Counted from the first letter of the stretch, positions 22,399-43,575 are shown. The stretch: 64,000 bases of DNA from Salarias fasciatus (GCF_902148845.1 NC_043745.1:29650063-29714062), one strand, 5' to 3'. The notes: generated by a model from the sequence alone, not told the origin. Numbers and translations are program-made.

Positions 22399-25300
22399 CT
22401 AAGAGCCTTCACCTTCACCATTTCCAGTCAGTTCAGGGTTAGCTTGTTCACATTTCACCTCTGCAATGAGTCTTTCCTCGTCGTCAACCCTCTGATCTAA
22501 ACCGCCATGGTTCTGCTCACTTTTATTTTCCTCTTTCCCGGGACTGGGGACAGAGTTAGGACCTGCTGTCTCATCCTCTGAGTCCTTCTGCTCTGACTCT
22601 CCAGAAGAAGCTGTTCCTTCAAGCGGCGAACGGCTTTTCTTCTTGTGTTTCTTCTTGCTCTTCTTCTTGCTCTTTTTGGAGTGTTTGTGGCGCCGCCGTG
22701 TGTCTGGATCGCTTGATATTTTACTATTACCCGATTTCTTGGGGCTTCTTTCTTTACTCAGCTTTCTCTTCCTCTCCCTGCTTCTGCTCCTTGACTTGTC
22801 TTTAGCTTCTCGATGAGCGTCTTCGTCTCTGTGCCTGCTGCTTCGCTCCTCGCTCCTGTCCCGACTCTCTCTGTCTTGATCTCTGCTCCTGTCTCTCAGC
22901 CTGTCTCTGTCTCTGCTCCGGCTCCTCGATCTGTCTCTGCCGGCGTCTTTCCTCCTGTCGCCGCGTTCGGATCTGGACGAGCGTCTGTCCTCTGCGTGCA
23001 GGTGGGAGCTCCTCCTCTCTCTGCTCCGGCTCCGGCTCCGCCTCCTGTCGCCTCCTCGCCTGCTCTCCCATCTCTCCGGGCTCCTGCTGTGGCGACGCTG
23101 CCTCCACGACCGCTCTCCGTATCGCTCCGAGTGCCAGCCGTCCCTGCGGCCGCTCCGAACGCTGCGGTTGGGGGAAAGGTGCAGGTCCCTGTCGGCCTCC
23201 CAGAATTCATTGCCGGGGTTCCGAAACACGTGCAGGAAGTTACAGTGTTTCCCCTTAGTGCACTTCTGTCTGTCGAACAATCCTGAGGGGCAACACCAAA
23301 GAAAGGCGTGAATGCACTGAAGTGAATTTCATTTTTTACGGAAGGACGTCAGCAGAAGAAGAGGGACTCACCACATATGGCATTCTTCCACCGCGTCACA
23401 GGACAGATCTCACAGTGAAGCTGCCGGCCTGCATACCACCTGCCGTTGAACTTGATGAAGGCCTCCTTGCAGCGCTCCTCTCTGGACGCACAACAGAGAA
23501 ATAGGAGCAGAGTCAGCAAAGATAAAACGTTTAATCAGCAAATTGTTTGGGAAAAGTTTTACAAAGGATAATATGAGGATATATAAATGGGAGGTATGTA
23601 TTTTAAACATACAGAATGAAACTGGCATATTGTGTAAGCACAGATGTTTTAAAACTACAACGAGAGTATTTAAGAGAGGGGGGAGGATTAAACAGGTTTT
23701 AACTTATCTCTACTCCATAGTTTGAAATATTGCCAGTGAAGTCATTATGTCTGCCAGGAGGAACAAAACCACACCCACTAAAACTGTGACTGCCAACTCT
23801 GTGGTGACCCATCTGGGCCACCGTAGCGTGACGACTCACGTGTCAAACTGAATGTAAACGTTTCCTCTCAGGTGGGGCTCATAATTACAGCTGACCTGAA
23901 ACAAGACGGGTGAGAATGAATCCAAACACTGCAGGCTGACGTGGTCAGTTTACTATGTTATAAATTAAAAAAAATATATCCGTGTCTCACCTTGAATTGA
24001 ACCACTTTGCCAATGTTTTTGAACTCTGGCAGAACATCGTGGTAGAAATCGACAAAAGACTCCTGCAGCTCCTCCTCGCTGTGCTCCAGACATGCGTCGA
24101 TGTCGTAGTCGTCGCGGCGGGACTGCTCCATGCCGAACGTCGTGAACATACCGCGAACCATGAGAGTCGGGCTGCTTGTGGGATAAATGTGTTTCCGAGA
24201 ACATCTGAAATCACAGCAGAGAGAAACTTCCTCATTGTTACTTCATTCATTCATATAAATGCTCAGATATTTGTTCTTGAATTGATCAAGTGTGAACAGT
24301 AGAAGAACAGAAGAGAAACAAGCATCACCTGTCTCCAAATCGACAGGCACCGGTTTTAAGGAAGAACGGGCAGTTGGCTACGTCACGCTCTGTCCCATAA
24401 TTCTCTGAGTTCACTGCTGCCGGAGCCTCCGGATTCATCCACGGTCCTTCTTTATCAAGCTGGAAGCACCGAACAGAATGAAGAAACAAAACTACAGTAT
24501 AATTTGGAGATAAATACAAATAAGTTGCTGAAGGAATGACATGTATAGACTACAAGACTTATAATTTGCTCTCAAACTCTGTTTGATGACATCCATTGGT
24601 GGGTTAATACCTGGTTTTCTGCTTCGTCCAACATTTTCTGAACAGCCTCCTACAAATGGTGTAAAGACACGGCTGGTGAAAATGTGCAGACTGCAACATA
24701 CTGCAGCATATCTGTTACTGTGGGTTAAGACCACATTCACAAAGACACAGCTGGCATGTAAGAGGGATCATTTCCAGGCTTCATGAGCGATTTCGCTGGC
24801 ATCTGTCACACAAAGTCAAAAGATACGTCCGTGTTGTGAGAGCTGACGCTGTTGTAAGAGGCTTTCTCTCAGTTAAGGAGTAGGATGGTTTTCGTGCCAT
24901 TCAGTCAAGGAAAGATTTTAGGACCACAGAACAAACAAAAACACAGTTCACAAAAACAATTCAGTTGGTGACAAACTGGTTAACTGTAAAAAAAAAAAAA
25001 TAAACAAATACAAATCTTAGCTTTACTTTCAGCAATGTAAATAGAAATAATGTGAAGAAGAGGATATATTTCATTCTGTTTCTATCCTCCTGGAGTCCGT
25101 TTCACCTCTCTGACTCGCTTCTCCTGTTGCCGCTGCTCTTTTTCCTCTTGTTCTCTCCTTTGCTGGGCCTCCCATTCCTCCTTTATCATTCGCTGTGAAT
25201 GTAAAAACAAAGGCACAGTGATGTTTTAAATTTTATTGCATGTTACATGCCAAACAGGCTCAGGTGTATTTACAGATTGTCCAATAAAAAACCACTTAAG

Positions 25301-27075
25301 CTCTCCACATAAAAACAACCAGCCCAGTACTCTGATGTGTCGCGCTGCAAGTATTCTCCAGATGTGTAAACTGTCACTGTAAGCTTGCATGAATGTATAC
25401 AAAAATACAGCTCGGTTGTACATAACAAAGTGTCAGGCTCGTTTAAGAAGATGTTGTACTGGGAATAAACATTTGAACGTGTTAAATGTGAATGATTTCA
25501 ACACATTTCCATGAGTACATGTTTGTTGTGTTAATGAAATATCATTACCTCTCCAGGTTTGATTTAATCTCACTTACAGTTTTATATCTGAATCTAATAT
25601 TTTTGTCTTACTGCTACACTCTGCAGTTTCTGTTACAGTGAATTACATCAGTCTCTGCTAAATGGATGTTATTGTCAACAGATACTTCCACGGGTACAGC
25701 CTGTTGGTCCTTTCCCCTTTGCATTTTTCACTTTATCTGCCGGTGCCTTGTTCCCCTCTGTGCATTGTGAGTGAAGAAATAACTGCAGATTACGCCATTA
25801 TTGTGCACCCAAACTGTGCTGTCCTTGTTTCATACAGCTTTCGTTACTTCTGCACAAAACAGATTCCAATGATGATCATGTCTTGCACTGTGATGTAACT
25901 TTGAGAAGCTGTGAAGCTAAGATGTCGGGAACAGAAGTTGAAAAGAAGTTAGGTGTAATTATTAGTTTGGTTTGGTATTGGTTTCCTGAATTGTCCAGCC
26001 TGTAGGCACTCAATTACCTCTTCTTCTTCTTTCCTTCTTCGTGTAGCTTCCTCACGCTCCACCTGCAGCCTGAATTCCTCCTGAGCACATCGCTCTCTTT
26101 CCAGCCACTCTTCATGCAGCCGCAGTCTGAAAAACACAACATACACATTGAACAGCTGTGCAGCAAGTATCTACTTTTTCCATCAATCTGATGCATCATA
26201 AACTGACCTTTCCTCATCAGCTACATCATTATCATCATCTCCATCATTTATTTCCTCCTCTTCTTCAGGAGGAACACCATTATTTAAGTCTGTAATGAAT
26301 GAAAGGTTGAAGTGAATCTGTGTTCAAGTGAAGCTTCAGATGGTAATACATCTCTGAACAAGACTACATACGACATTCTCGGGCTTGTGCGAGAGCTTGG
26401 CGTTTCCGTTTTCTTCTCTCTTTCCTCAGAATGGCCCTCCGCTGCTTCTGACTGAGACAGAAAAAAATTGAAACACAAATAAGAGAAAAGTAGAAAAGCA
26501 AAACATAGGAGGGCTTGTCCTTCAGGAAAAATCCATTATGCAGGCATTCCTATTACAATATCATAGGTGCCAGACTGACTGGCTGCAGTTTGGGAAACGT
26601 TTTAATATTAACAGAATTTTTTGATTAATACTCCTCTGATAAATGGGGGCATAATGAATATAAAGAGAAACTAATGACTTACAAGCTGGAATATCCTGGC
26701 AGCTTCGCAAAAATACACCAGTAAGGTAATCTACAGTACAACAAATTATTGTGCTGTATGACTGTTTATCTTCATTCAGAAGTACTGGTGAATCATATCT
26801 ATTTAACGGGACTTCAGGTTCACAGATGTGCATTCAGCTTTAATAGAAGGTGATAGAACAGAACATTCGGAGTAAACATGACAGCTAACGGCAGTCGTAG
26901 ATGATGCTGTGAAACCATCAGTGTGAGGCAGCTGCATTATTTCTGTCGAGATAATCCGCTGTCGCCCTTTCTGCAACTCATCTGGGATAATAGGAGATTA
27001 ATTTAAAACAGGTAAAAAAACAAAGTCAGACCTTAAAACGGGAGCGGGAATCACAGAAGCCGTAGATGTGGCCAT
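22399..27075 (-). CDS. zrsr2: U2AF35-related protein, minor spliceosome 3' splice-site factor
   Basis: Nuclear RNA-binding factor needed for 3' splice-site recognition, above all of U12-type introns. Exons 5' to 3': 27075-27032, 26451-26372, 26289-26208, 26126-26018, 25192-25106, 24649-24611, 24459-24329, 24204-23991, 23895-23840, 23481-23372, 23282-22399; all GT-AG, one frame, 611 aa (human ZRSR2 about 482). Order: basic N-terminus (QRRAILRKERRKRKRQ); acidic patch EEEEEINDGDDDNDVADEE; charged coiled coil (about 70-145); CCCH zinc finger C177-C186-C192-H196; RRM (about 200-305, FKNIGKVVQFK, GNVYIQF); second CCCH finger C317-C325-C331-H335; RS domain (about 355-520); then KKSKKKSKKKHKKK and an acidic end. 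The added length is mostly C-terminal. The start ATG (27075-27073) opens a 14-codon exon and is the only one that fits the phase. Confidence 0.95.
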
Positions 27076-28225
27076 CACGGAACCTATAACAAGTCCCCCT
27101 CTTCATCTAATGTTCACCCGTCAGCCTGTTTTCATACTTCTCCACTTCAAGCATTTAAGTGAAAATCACTCCAAATATTATTTAGGCATCGCAGACATTT
27201 CTGTCTGTTTGGTTGTTTGGCTAGAGACGCTCCAAAATGAACCTGCTCGTGAGAAACATTAGCGAGCCACATTGAATAACAATGCTCTTCCGGGTTAAAG
27301 GTGAACCGTTAGTGGACTGTCACAGTGCAGAGCGCCCCCTGCTGTACCGGAGGAGAAGAGTCCTGCCATTTCAAGGTCCATGCATCAAAAATACAACGAC
27401 TTAGAAGAAATAAACGCCAAATTCAGTCATACTTGTGAACGGTGTTGGTCTCGAGACCACATTTTCAAGGTCTTGGTGTTGAATCGGCCTCCGCCATTTA
27501 AAATCTTGGTAATGCCTTGACCTAATTCAATCTCAACTCCTGAAACTCTCAATGACTTTTCACCCTTTCAGTACAGCACATATTCAACTTTTCTTCCAAA
27601 TGCAACGAGTGCCAAATCTCTATGGCGAATTATATGATTTATGTTTTGCCTATACTGTATGTATTTTCATAATTACATTAGTTTTAGTGTCCATATTTAT
27701 TGTTATTTAATATTCTGATTTTCATGTCCTTTGTGCAGTATGAAGCTGCTGTGAAATTTCAGTGGGAAGACTGAATAAAGTTTTAACTTATATATCAAAT
27801 AATCAATATTTCACGTCACCGTTAAACACAAAACACAAGTGACACCAGATTACTACTGAATCCAAACGAGGATTATATATGCAGGATTGAAAAAAGAAAA
27901 TTTTAAATTTAATAAAACCTCAAATCGATCATTATATAAAATCTTTGCATGGTTTTAAACATCTCCCCTAAAGAACAAACTCTTCAAAATATGGATACAG
28001 AAAGCTAATGATAATTAGCTTCATTAAAACTACATTATTTATACTGGCTAATTTCCCAGAGAACAACCTAAAATTTGCTAACTGAGGTACTGGAGCAAAA
28101 GCTTGTTTTTGACATTCCAGTTTTCTATCATTGCACGTGTCCTTGTTTATAGGATTTGAATAGTTTGATATAAAACAGAACAGCACTCCAAACATATCTG
28201 CAACTTATTACAAATGTATTTAATA
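27076..28225. other. gap between zrsr2 and tm6sf1, with zrsr2 promoter
   Basis: The zrsr2 5' region occupies roughly 27076-27400. The rest is AT-rich. A stretch at 27445-27500 with GGTGTTGGTCTCGAGACCAC and AAGGTCTTGGTGTTG resembles a decayed fish repeat with 'ggtctcgagacc' phrases. I see no gene. The gap separates genes whose human counterparts are on Xp22 (left) and 15q25 (right). Confidence 0.5.
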
Positions 28226-28231
28226 TAATTA

Positions 28232-28237
28232 TTTATT
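28232..28237 (-). terminator. candidate poly(A) signal of tm6sf1
   Basis: AATAAA on the minus strand, about 510 bp past the tm6sf1 stop codon, in AT-rich sequence. Placed by position only. Confidence 0.4.
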
Positions 28238-28743
28238 ATCAACAAAAAGGCTCTCAAACAGAGTCAAACTCAAAACATTCTCACAAATTATCTACCACAT
28301 AAACAAAACTGCATGTTATAAAATACAAAAGCACATGAATTTTTTTTTTCTGATACATAGCTTACAAAAAAAGAAGCAGTGGCAAACAACAAAAAAAAAA
28401 CAGAGTCTCAAATAAAAACAACGCTTTGTAAGTTGTTTAGCAGTTTGAATGCCATGTGAAAGTGCTTTGTATCCATGCAAAACAAAACATGTTGAAATGA
28501 ATGTAATCATCATAAAAATGTTCAGCATCACATACAGGCTTGAAGAGGCCACAGACTGTTTTGCTTTGTTCTGCCGCCACCACCTCAATCCAGTCCTCAT
28601 CAAAGTTACAGTTGGCTTCTGCTCCAGGAATAGCAGCCGTTAATAACTGCAAACACAGAGCTGTACTTTACAAGTGCTTCAGCCTTTTATTGAGGCATCC
28701 TTGACACCCGCGGTTCTCTCCCTCTCCCCCCGGACACTGGGTG

Positions 28744-32989
<4,246 letters not shown>

Positions 32990-34062
32990 CGTGGACAGAC
33001 TCCGACAGCTTGATAGAAAAGTTCAAGATTTTACAACGAAGCAGCAGCAGAAATCTCCGTGTTTAGTTTTCCTGCCATGTTTCGAGGATCGGGAGGAAAA
33101 GTAAGGTGCGTCCGACAAAGTAAACAATACGCAAAGTTGCGATGCGGCTGCTGCATGCCTGCAGCGCTCTGGTTCTAGTCTTTCTAGTTTTCCCTTCACT
33201 CCGCTTCTGTTTCTGGATCGTAACCACACCTCCACGCGCACGCGCGCGCACACATACACACAGTTTTACACAAAGAATTTTTAATCTATTTTTCTTAATT
33301 TTCTTCGATAAATATCCAACATAGCCAAATATCTGGTTTGTTAGTGTTATCTCAACTTAAAAACGGAGAAAATTACATATAGAGAGCGATTATATTGAAA
33401 ATTCTGAAAACGTATGGCAATATTTATTTCCTTTTCAAGGAAGTAAAATAAAATTAAAAATGTTAAAAATCAAAAAACTTTTTTTTATTTGCATGGGCAA
33501 AATAGGCTGTGTGCGTTATATTAATTGTTATATGGATTACATAACGAAGTTAAGAAAAAAAAACAGTTTTGGACAAACTGCATGCATGCAGTGCAACAAC
33601 AAATCACTTATTTCATCTGATCATAATTGTAATCTGCTAATACCCATGCAGGTTTGTTGATATTAGTTTGGTTGTGGAGATGCAGACGGGCACTCAAAAG
33701 TTTTTAGGTCGAAAATTACAATATTAAAAATGTTGAATAAAACCAATTTGATTTGCATAATACTTGGCTCTATAACTAATTATTTTATAAAATTGATTTC
33801 TATGCAAAAAAAAGTCAATCTAAAGGTTTATGTCTAGGTTAACTGAATTGTCCTGTTATTGAAATTGTATCAATCTTCAAATTAGCAAATAATGGTTTTA
33901 GTTAATGGATTGAATAATTGAGTTAAAATAAAATTAAATAAATGAAAGAACATCCCCGTGGTCCATGTTCGTGGTTATATATGTAATGTGTGTGATTAAG
34001 TCGATCTGTTTGTCTATACTATTTAATAAAGTTTATTCGGAGAAAAAAAGCTGTTTTGAACG

Positions 34063-34080
34063 AACTGCGCATGCGCAGTT
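34063..34080. promoter_or_regulatory. 18-bp perfect palindrome containing an NRF1 motif
   Basis: AACTGCGCATGCGCAGTT is its own reverse complement. It contains the classic NRF1 site TGCGCATGCGCA. It lies 177 bp upstream of the btbd1 start codon and close to the probable transcription start. NRF1 sites of this kind are typical of CpG promoters of housekeeping genes. Confidence 0.8.
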
Positions 34081-34121
34081 TGAGGGGCTCGACGCAGTGT
34101 TAGCACTTAGCAGGTAGCTAG

Positions 34122-34154
34122 ATGATGGCGTCTGCCGTGATGGATACAACGTAA
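34122..34154 (+). other. upstream open reading frame in btbd1 leader
   Basis: ATGATGGCGTCTGCCGTGAT begins a ten-codon frame (MMASAVMDTT, stop TAA) 103 bp before the btbd1 ATG. If transcription starts near the NRF1 site, this uORF would be in the mRNA and could lower btbd1 translation. A GTAGGT donor-like site follows at 34169, so part of the leader might be spliced. Confidence 0.4.
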
Positions 34155-34256
34155 ATAAACAACGACACGGTAGGTCCCAATACATTCATGTTCCCCCGTC
34201 GTTGAGGAGGTGTCGTCGTGAATTATAGTGATCATAAAATATAAAGGAGCGTTCCT

Positions 34257-38220
<3,964 letters not shown>

Positions 38221-38890
38221 AACGCAACGCGGTGTCGGGTACACTGAACCAGGGAGACCTCAGACTTGTGGGAGGGCTGGACTGCTGGAGACGTTCGTAG
38301 TGCCTCAAGATCCCAAGGAATAGGAATGTGTGTGTGTGTGCGCGTGTGAGAGTGTGTGCGTGTGTCTGTCCTTACAGTAGTTGTGTACAGATATAATCAG
38401 GAATGTCAGACAAGGGTTGTTGGAGAACTTAAGTTCTGGTATTTAAAAACACAAACAAAAACTTTTGGACATGAACATCAGTTGTGAATCGTCTAAAATC
38501 TCCTCTCCTGTGTGTTACTCTGAGCTGCCTGCCAGTGCAGTCCTATATTCTGCACGTATGAAACTACAGACACAGTTACCACCTGTCATTCAATGCCAAT
38601 TCATTTCGTCAGGTTCTTTTATTTTTCGGCTGAATCATGTATCGACACTCTGCATATGTTTTATTGTGCACTGATATCATTTATTTAGTAGACATCTTTG
38701 AATACTTTGTTTTTTTGCATTGTATTAAGAATACATGTGTTGTGTAACATTGCCACTGGTACATGCTGTAATTTATGACTTCATGTTTGCTTAGCAATGC
38801 ATTAAACTGTAAAACAAAATAATCTGCAGGGATTTTTATGGAGAAATTAATTGCATCATTTTCCCCCTTTTTAAGCTTTTTAGTAATAAA
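38221..38890 (+). other. btbd1: btbd1 3' UTR with candidate poly(A) signals
   Basis: After the stop codon the sequence includes an imperfect GT-rich run (38328-38366). It has candidate signals ATTAAA at 38801-38806 and AATAAA at 38885-38890. Either would give a 3' UTR of about 0.6-0.7 kb. Confidence 0.5.
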
Positions 38891-41800
38891 ATTAAATAAG
38901 ATAAGACATGGCTTAAGCTGATAAACCCTACATCAGTGCATCCTAAAATATAAAAAACTTTCACTTTTAAGCACTGATTAATTTGAATCACTTTATAATT
39001 CAGTGTAAAATTGTTTATATTGTTGGGTTATGTAAATTAAAAAGGTCAGATCACAATTCAGATTTGCAAATGCTTAAAAGCTTTTGATTTGAGTGTAGAA
39101 ATAATCGGTAACCTAACCCCAGGGACACACCAGTCTGCAGACTAGGTCATCGAAAACTCATGTGTATCTTAAATCATTCCTCTTTCTGTCACTAGGTGAT
39201 GCCAGATACTTCACACATTCAACCACTGGACAGATCTGCAGCAGCATGCTGGAAGATGCTTGAATGGAACAGGAAGGAATCTTGTTTTATAGTGGTACAG
39301 AGTATTTTACAGATGGATTTGAGGCAAATTTGAGCTTAAAAGTTGCAATTAACCAATGAATATATATTTGATGTGCAGCAGAGTGGTGATTCACCACTTT
39401 ATAAGCAACTGAAACATTTTAGTGTTATATCTTAAACACAGAAAGTAAATGTATTTCCTGATTCTTTCTCTGGTCTGATTATGGGAGGAAATAATGGCCC
39501 GGACTGTAACGCGTCCTTTCTTGGAAAAATAAGCAATGTAAAGTCCAGTATGTAAATGCATATTCAAAATTGAAGCCTGCATCTACAGCTCAGACATAAA
39601 GTGCTGTGAAATTGCATAATGTGCACATTCACATGAGGCATGCGCTGGAGACAGGGCCACTTGAGGTGGCGGTGAGTGGGCTCTGACGAGGAGAGTGATC
39701 CACGAAGGCTGTCAGGTGAGTCACCGAGACCTGAGAGCTTCTCCTGCCGACTGCCCACTGAGACAGCCCCCATAAGAGCAACAACCAAGAACTGCAGTTT
39801 GAAGCAGGTTTTTTGTCATCCACCCACCACACCAAATGCTGAAAAAAAAACCCCAGCAGAACCAAGATTTTAAAATGGTTTTCACCTTTGACTTTCACGT
39901 TTGTCAGGTAGAACATCTGCATAGAAACTACTGAAAATCTGAATGAAAGCTGTTTATGATGTGTCCAGAACACTATGAAACAAAATATCCTGTGATAAAT
40001 GAGCAAATAGTGAGCTTACGGGAAATTATTCAGTCATAAATGGTTTATTGAAGTTATTAGATCTCAAATCCATGGCAGGGATTTGAGATAATGTGTGTGT
40101 GTGGGGGTGTGGGTGGGTGGATGGCAGCAGGATGAGCTGTCTTTGATGGTTTTCTACTTGAACGCTGACAGCAGGAGAGGGGATTTGCCGTTTCTGGCAA
40201 CATATGACACATGACTGTACAGGACTGTTCATGCGGTGCACAAACAGTCTTAATAATATCAAAATACAAAAAGAATTTACCTTCATGGTGTGATTGTTTT
40301 GTTTTGAAATCAATTTATTTTTTATGCAGAGCTGATGAATTTGGCCAAGCTGGGTGTTCCATGTGTGAAAGCAAAGTTTATCAGTATGCTTTGTATTTTG
40401 AGCAAAGCAGGATCTAGTAAAACCTTTATTGCATAATCTGAAAATATGTAATAATGCTTGATTCCCAGCGGGAGTAGGAGGTCTTATCCCCCATCCCTCC
40501 CACCAATAACTTAAACAGATGCTGATGTGTGAAACTTGTTAAATCTAATTGAATCATCCCCCTGGTGAAGCAACCGGCAAATTCTTGGCCTTGATTGTAG
40601 TGTTTGGGGGACTAAGGCTGGAACTACAGCTGTGACAGGAAGAGCATCGGCCCTTAAAAGTAGCCAGGTTCACCTGCACTCTGCAGTGATTTGCTGCAGT
40701 GATCCCTTTTAAAAGAGTTGGACAAACACGTTTAATTGTTTTTAGCGATGTCGTATGTTCTTTCTGTCCGATTGAACTTTGAATATGCTTTTGTGAAGTT
40801 TGATGTTTTTTTTTAAGCACAGCAGATCATTTGCATTTTTTTCTTTAAAGCTGGGCATCTTACTGCTGGAATGTGAGAGAAAGTCTCCTCACAAGAAGGT
40901 TCAATCCTGCAACTCTCCTTCCTCAAACCAGTGGTTTCACTGTTTCAGTCAGGCACATATGCTACGCTGAAAAGTAGATGACGGACAAGATTTTCCAGGC
41001 CAGATATCTCATTGTTCACCAGGAGGGTGACTTTTGTGAAAACCTGCATTCTAAAGAATACAGTAATTATTTGTTTAGCAGGATACAGGCTCTAGAAACA
41101 CCTCAGCAGGTAGGATTTCATATTTCATGATATTACATTTTCCCTTAAAAAATATGCTGTTCATAACAGATTTTAAGTGCATCAGTTGTGATTGTTTGCA
41201 GGATCCATTTGTTTTTTGTTTTTGTTTTTTATTATTACACATTAAAACTAAAGGAAAACATTTGAGTTAATCTGTACATAAAAATTATTATGCTATTTTT
41301 ACCTCTTCAGCTCAGATGAGATCTAAAAGACTTCTATGTGATCCATGAAGTAAAAAATAAATAAATACTCCTCTGCTACAGGGCATTCCTGGAAACTGAA
41401 TTCAGTGATTCTCAGTCTTTACTCAGTCAGTCATCTTGAAATACAGCCCAGTAAAAAAAACAATTTGCCAGCATGACTTATCCTAACACGTCCATCTACT
41501 TAAATATCCTGTACAGTTAGTCAGTATGACTCATCCTCAGTCCTTCAAAAACAAACAAAAAAGACCCATAATGCAGTGGGCGATCCAGCTCTGGCTGAGT
41601 GTCCAGATCGCCATAAAACGACATGAACCTGCAGCGATGATGGAGAGTGCATCCTTCCCTGCTTCCCTGCTTGTCCAGCTGGTGGAGATTATGCAATCTG
41701 TTTCCCAGTCGGGTAATTAATTACAAAGAACACATAAAGAAGTGTTTGGTGAGCATCACTAATCCCCTCCAGGGTCTCAATCACAGGGGCTGAACTTTGC

Positions 41801-43324
41801 TCATGTCAACTCAAACTGCTAATTTGCGACTTCTCTCACTTTGCACTCGGATAAGGAAAGACGAGATGTTCCCTGCGCTTTTCTTGTCTCACTCTTTTCT
41901 AGACGTTTGTGCTTCCAGTGCTGACAGAGGACAGGGCTAAGTTGCAGCTTCAGTCAGATGGTAAAATAGTATGAAGTTCTGGGACAAACACATTATCTGT
42001 GATTCCAAATAAAATAATCATAATACATCATTTAATGATGCTGAAAAATGAAATTCCTTGAATATAAGTATATGAACGTCCTGCCTCCCTTGGGTATGTG
42101 GGTTTATTTGTTTGTTTTTAGATTATAGTTTCCATGTGTTATAATTTGATGCCTGAGCTTAATAAAAATAATAAAGTCTGACTATAAATGGGGATTAAAC
42201 TCAGCCAACTTAACCACTGAACTGCAGTGAGACCTTAAACATACCTTTACGTTGGGTCTGATCAGTCCTTTCTCTTTCAGTTTTATGTAGCTATAGGGTA
42301 TTTGGGGTAAATATGAAGGCATTGTTTGGGTGAGTATCGAACCCTTCAGTACCGTCGAAACAACCACCGACAAAGAGTGACGGAAACCTGCTTTTAAATG
42401 GGATCTTTCTTTGAGTTTTTGTTTTGTTTTGTTATTCTAATCTCTCCCCCACCTGAGCGTGCGGTATAATTAGAGACCATTTTCTTTGTTCTCATTTGTT
42501 TAACTTACAAAGCAGACCTTTACGAAACAGGGAGCCCGGCATGCCAAGATACATGTGAGAAACCAACTCAAGCAGTTTCCACAATCATTCATCTAAACTA
42601 CTACAGCTCTAGAAGCCGTTGTATACTAGACCCTCTCTGGGGGCGCAATTACTTTGAGTTATGATAGGAAAGGTTCATATTTAAAAGGAAGGATCTTCAA
42701 ATGTGTAAAAGTGGGGTCTTTGATCAAAACTGGACCGCCGAGGGTCGTGTGATGACCGTGAAGACATTAAGACCTTTTCTCAATAGAACTATGATCCTAG
42801 GAATTGTCCTTTTTTTGTAAAATTAACAGAAGTAAATGAGGAGCTGAACTGCAATCTGTGTAAAATTTTACTGCCTCTTAATCAAATAAGATTAAATTTA
42901 GCATCAAATTCAAATAGTGAGGATGAGTTTGCAAAAATATGCATTTAAAAGCTGCAGAAATCTTGTGTTCTGAGAAGGAACAGGCTTTTACCAGTGTTAG
43001 TCTGGAGAGAAAAACACTTCACCACATATGATTTTAGATTTTGCTCTAAATGAAAAATGTAAAAACAAAACAAAACAAAATGTTTTGCAAAAAACTTCAG
43101 AACATGTACATTTTTCCAGAATGTTCTTCTACTTATTTGCACTGAATTAAAGGTAAACATTTGGAGTTCATCTTTTCTTTATTAGTTATGATGCTCGTTT
43201 CACTGACCCGGCTCACGTTTCCTGGATGTGGCCCCTGAACTGAAATGACTTTCACACCTGTGGAGCAGAAGGGATTCCTTGTTACATCTGAAGTGAAAAG
43301 AAAACCTGGCCACTGTTTTTTTTA

Positions 43325-43575
43325 CATGCAGCGCAGTGGTTAGGACTCTCACGTCACAGTGAGAAGATTGTGCCCATGCAGGCCATTCCTTTCTGCATGC
43401 AGGGATCAGTGTGTGAGCATGAGTGTGTTTCCTTGGGTTTCCTCTCATAGTCCAAAAACATATATTGGATGTTTAATGTTCTGGGGGTGTGAATGTAAGT
43501 GTGGGTGATTGTCAGTGATGGATTAGTGACCTGTCCAGAGTGGATACTGTTCAATATATTATCAGTTGGGGTTGG
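43325..43575 (+). repeat. degenerate tRNA-derived SINE-like repeat, near full length
   Basis: In order: GCAGCGCAGTGGTTAGGACT (A-box side), TTTCCTTGGGTTTCCTCTCA, AGTCCAAAAACATATATTGG, GGTGTGAATGTAAGTGTGGG, and GATGGATTAGTGACCTGTCC. This is the same order as in the common fish SINE-like repeat seen at 11570, 12595 and 16365. It is the longest copy in the window, about 250 bp. Confidence 0.6.

Larger units (their letters stand above)
32990..34256. promoter_or_regulatory. divergent promoter interval of tm6sf1 and btbd1
   Basis: Start codons of tm6sf1 (-) and btbd1 (+) lie 1.27 kb apart. The two ends are moderately GC-rich, and 33232-33252 has a run of CG/CA dinucleotides just upstream of tm6sf1. 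The middle (33290-34040) is strongly AT-rich with no recognisable element. Two separate promoters seem likelier than one shared core. Confidence 0.5.

Noticed and set aside
22802-23286. Several overlapping open frames of 100-157 codons on both strands
   Set aside because: They are shadows of the RS-repeat part of zrsr2; the low-complexity arginine/serine codons keep other frames open. Only the frame joined in phase to the upstream exons is supported.
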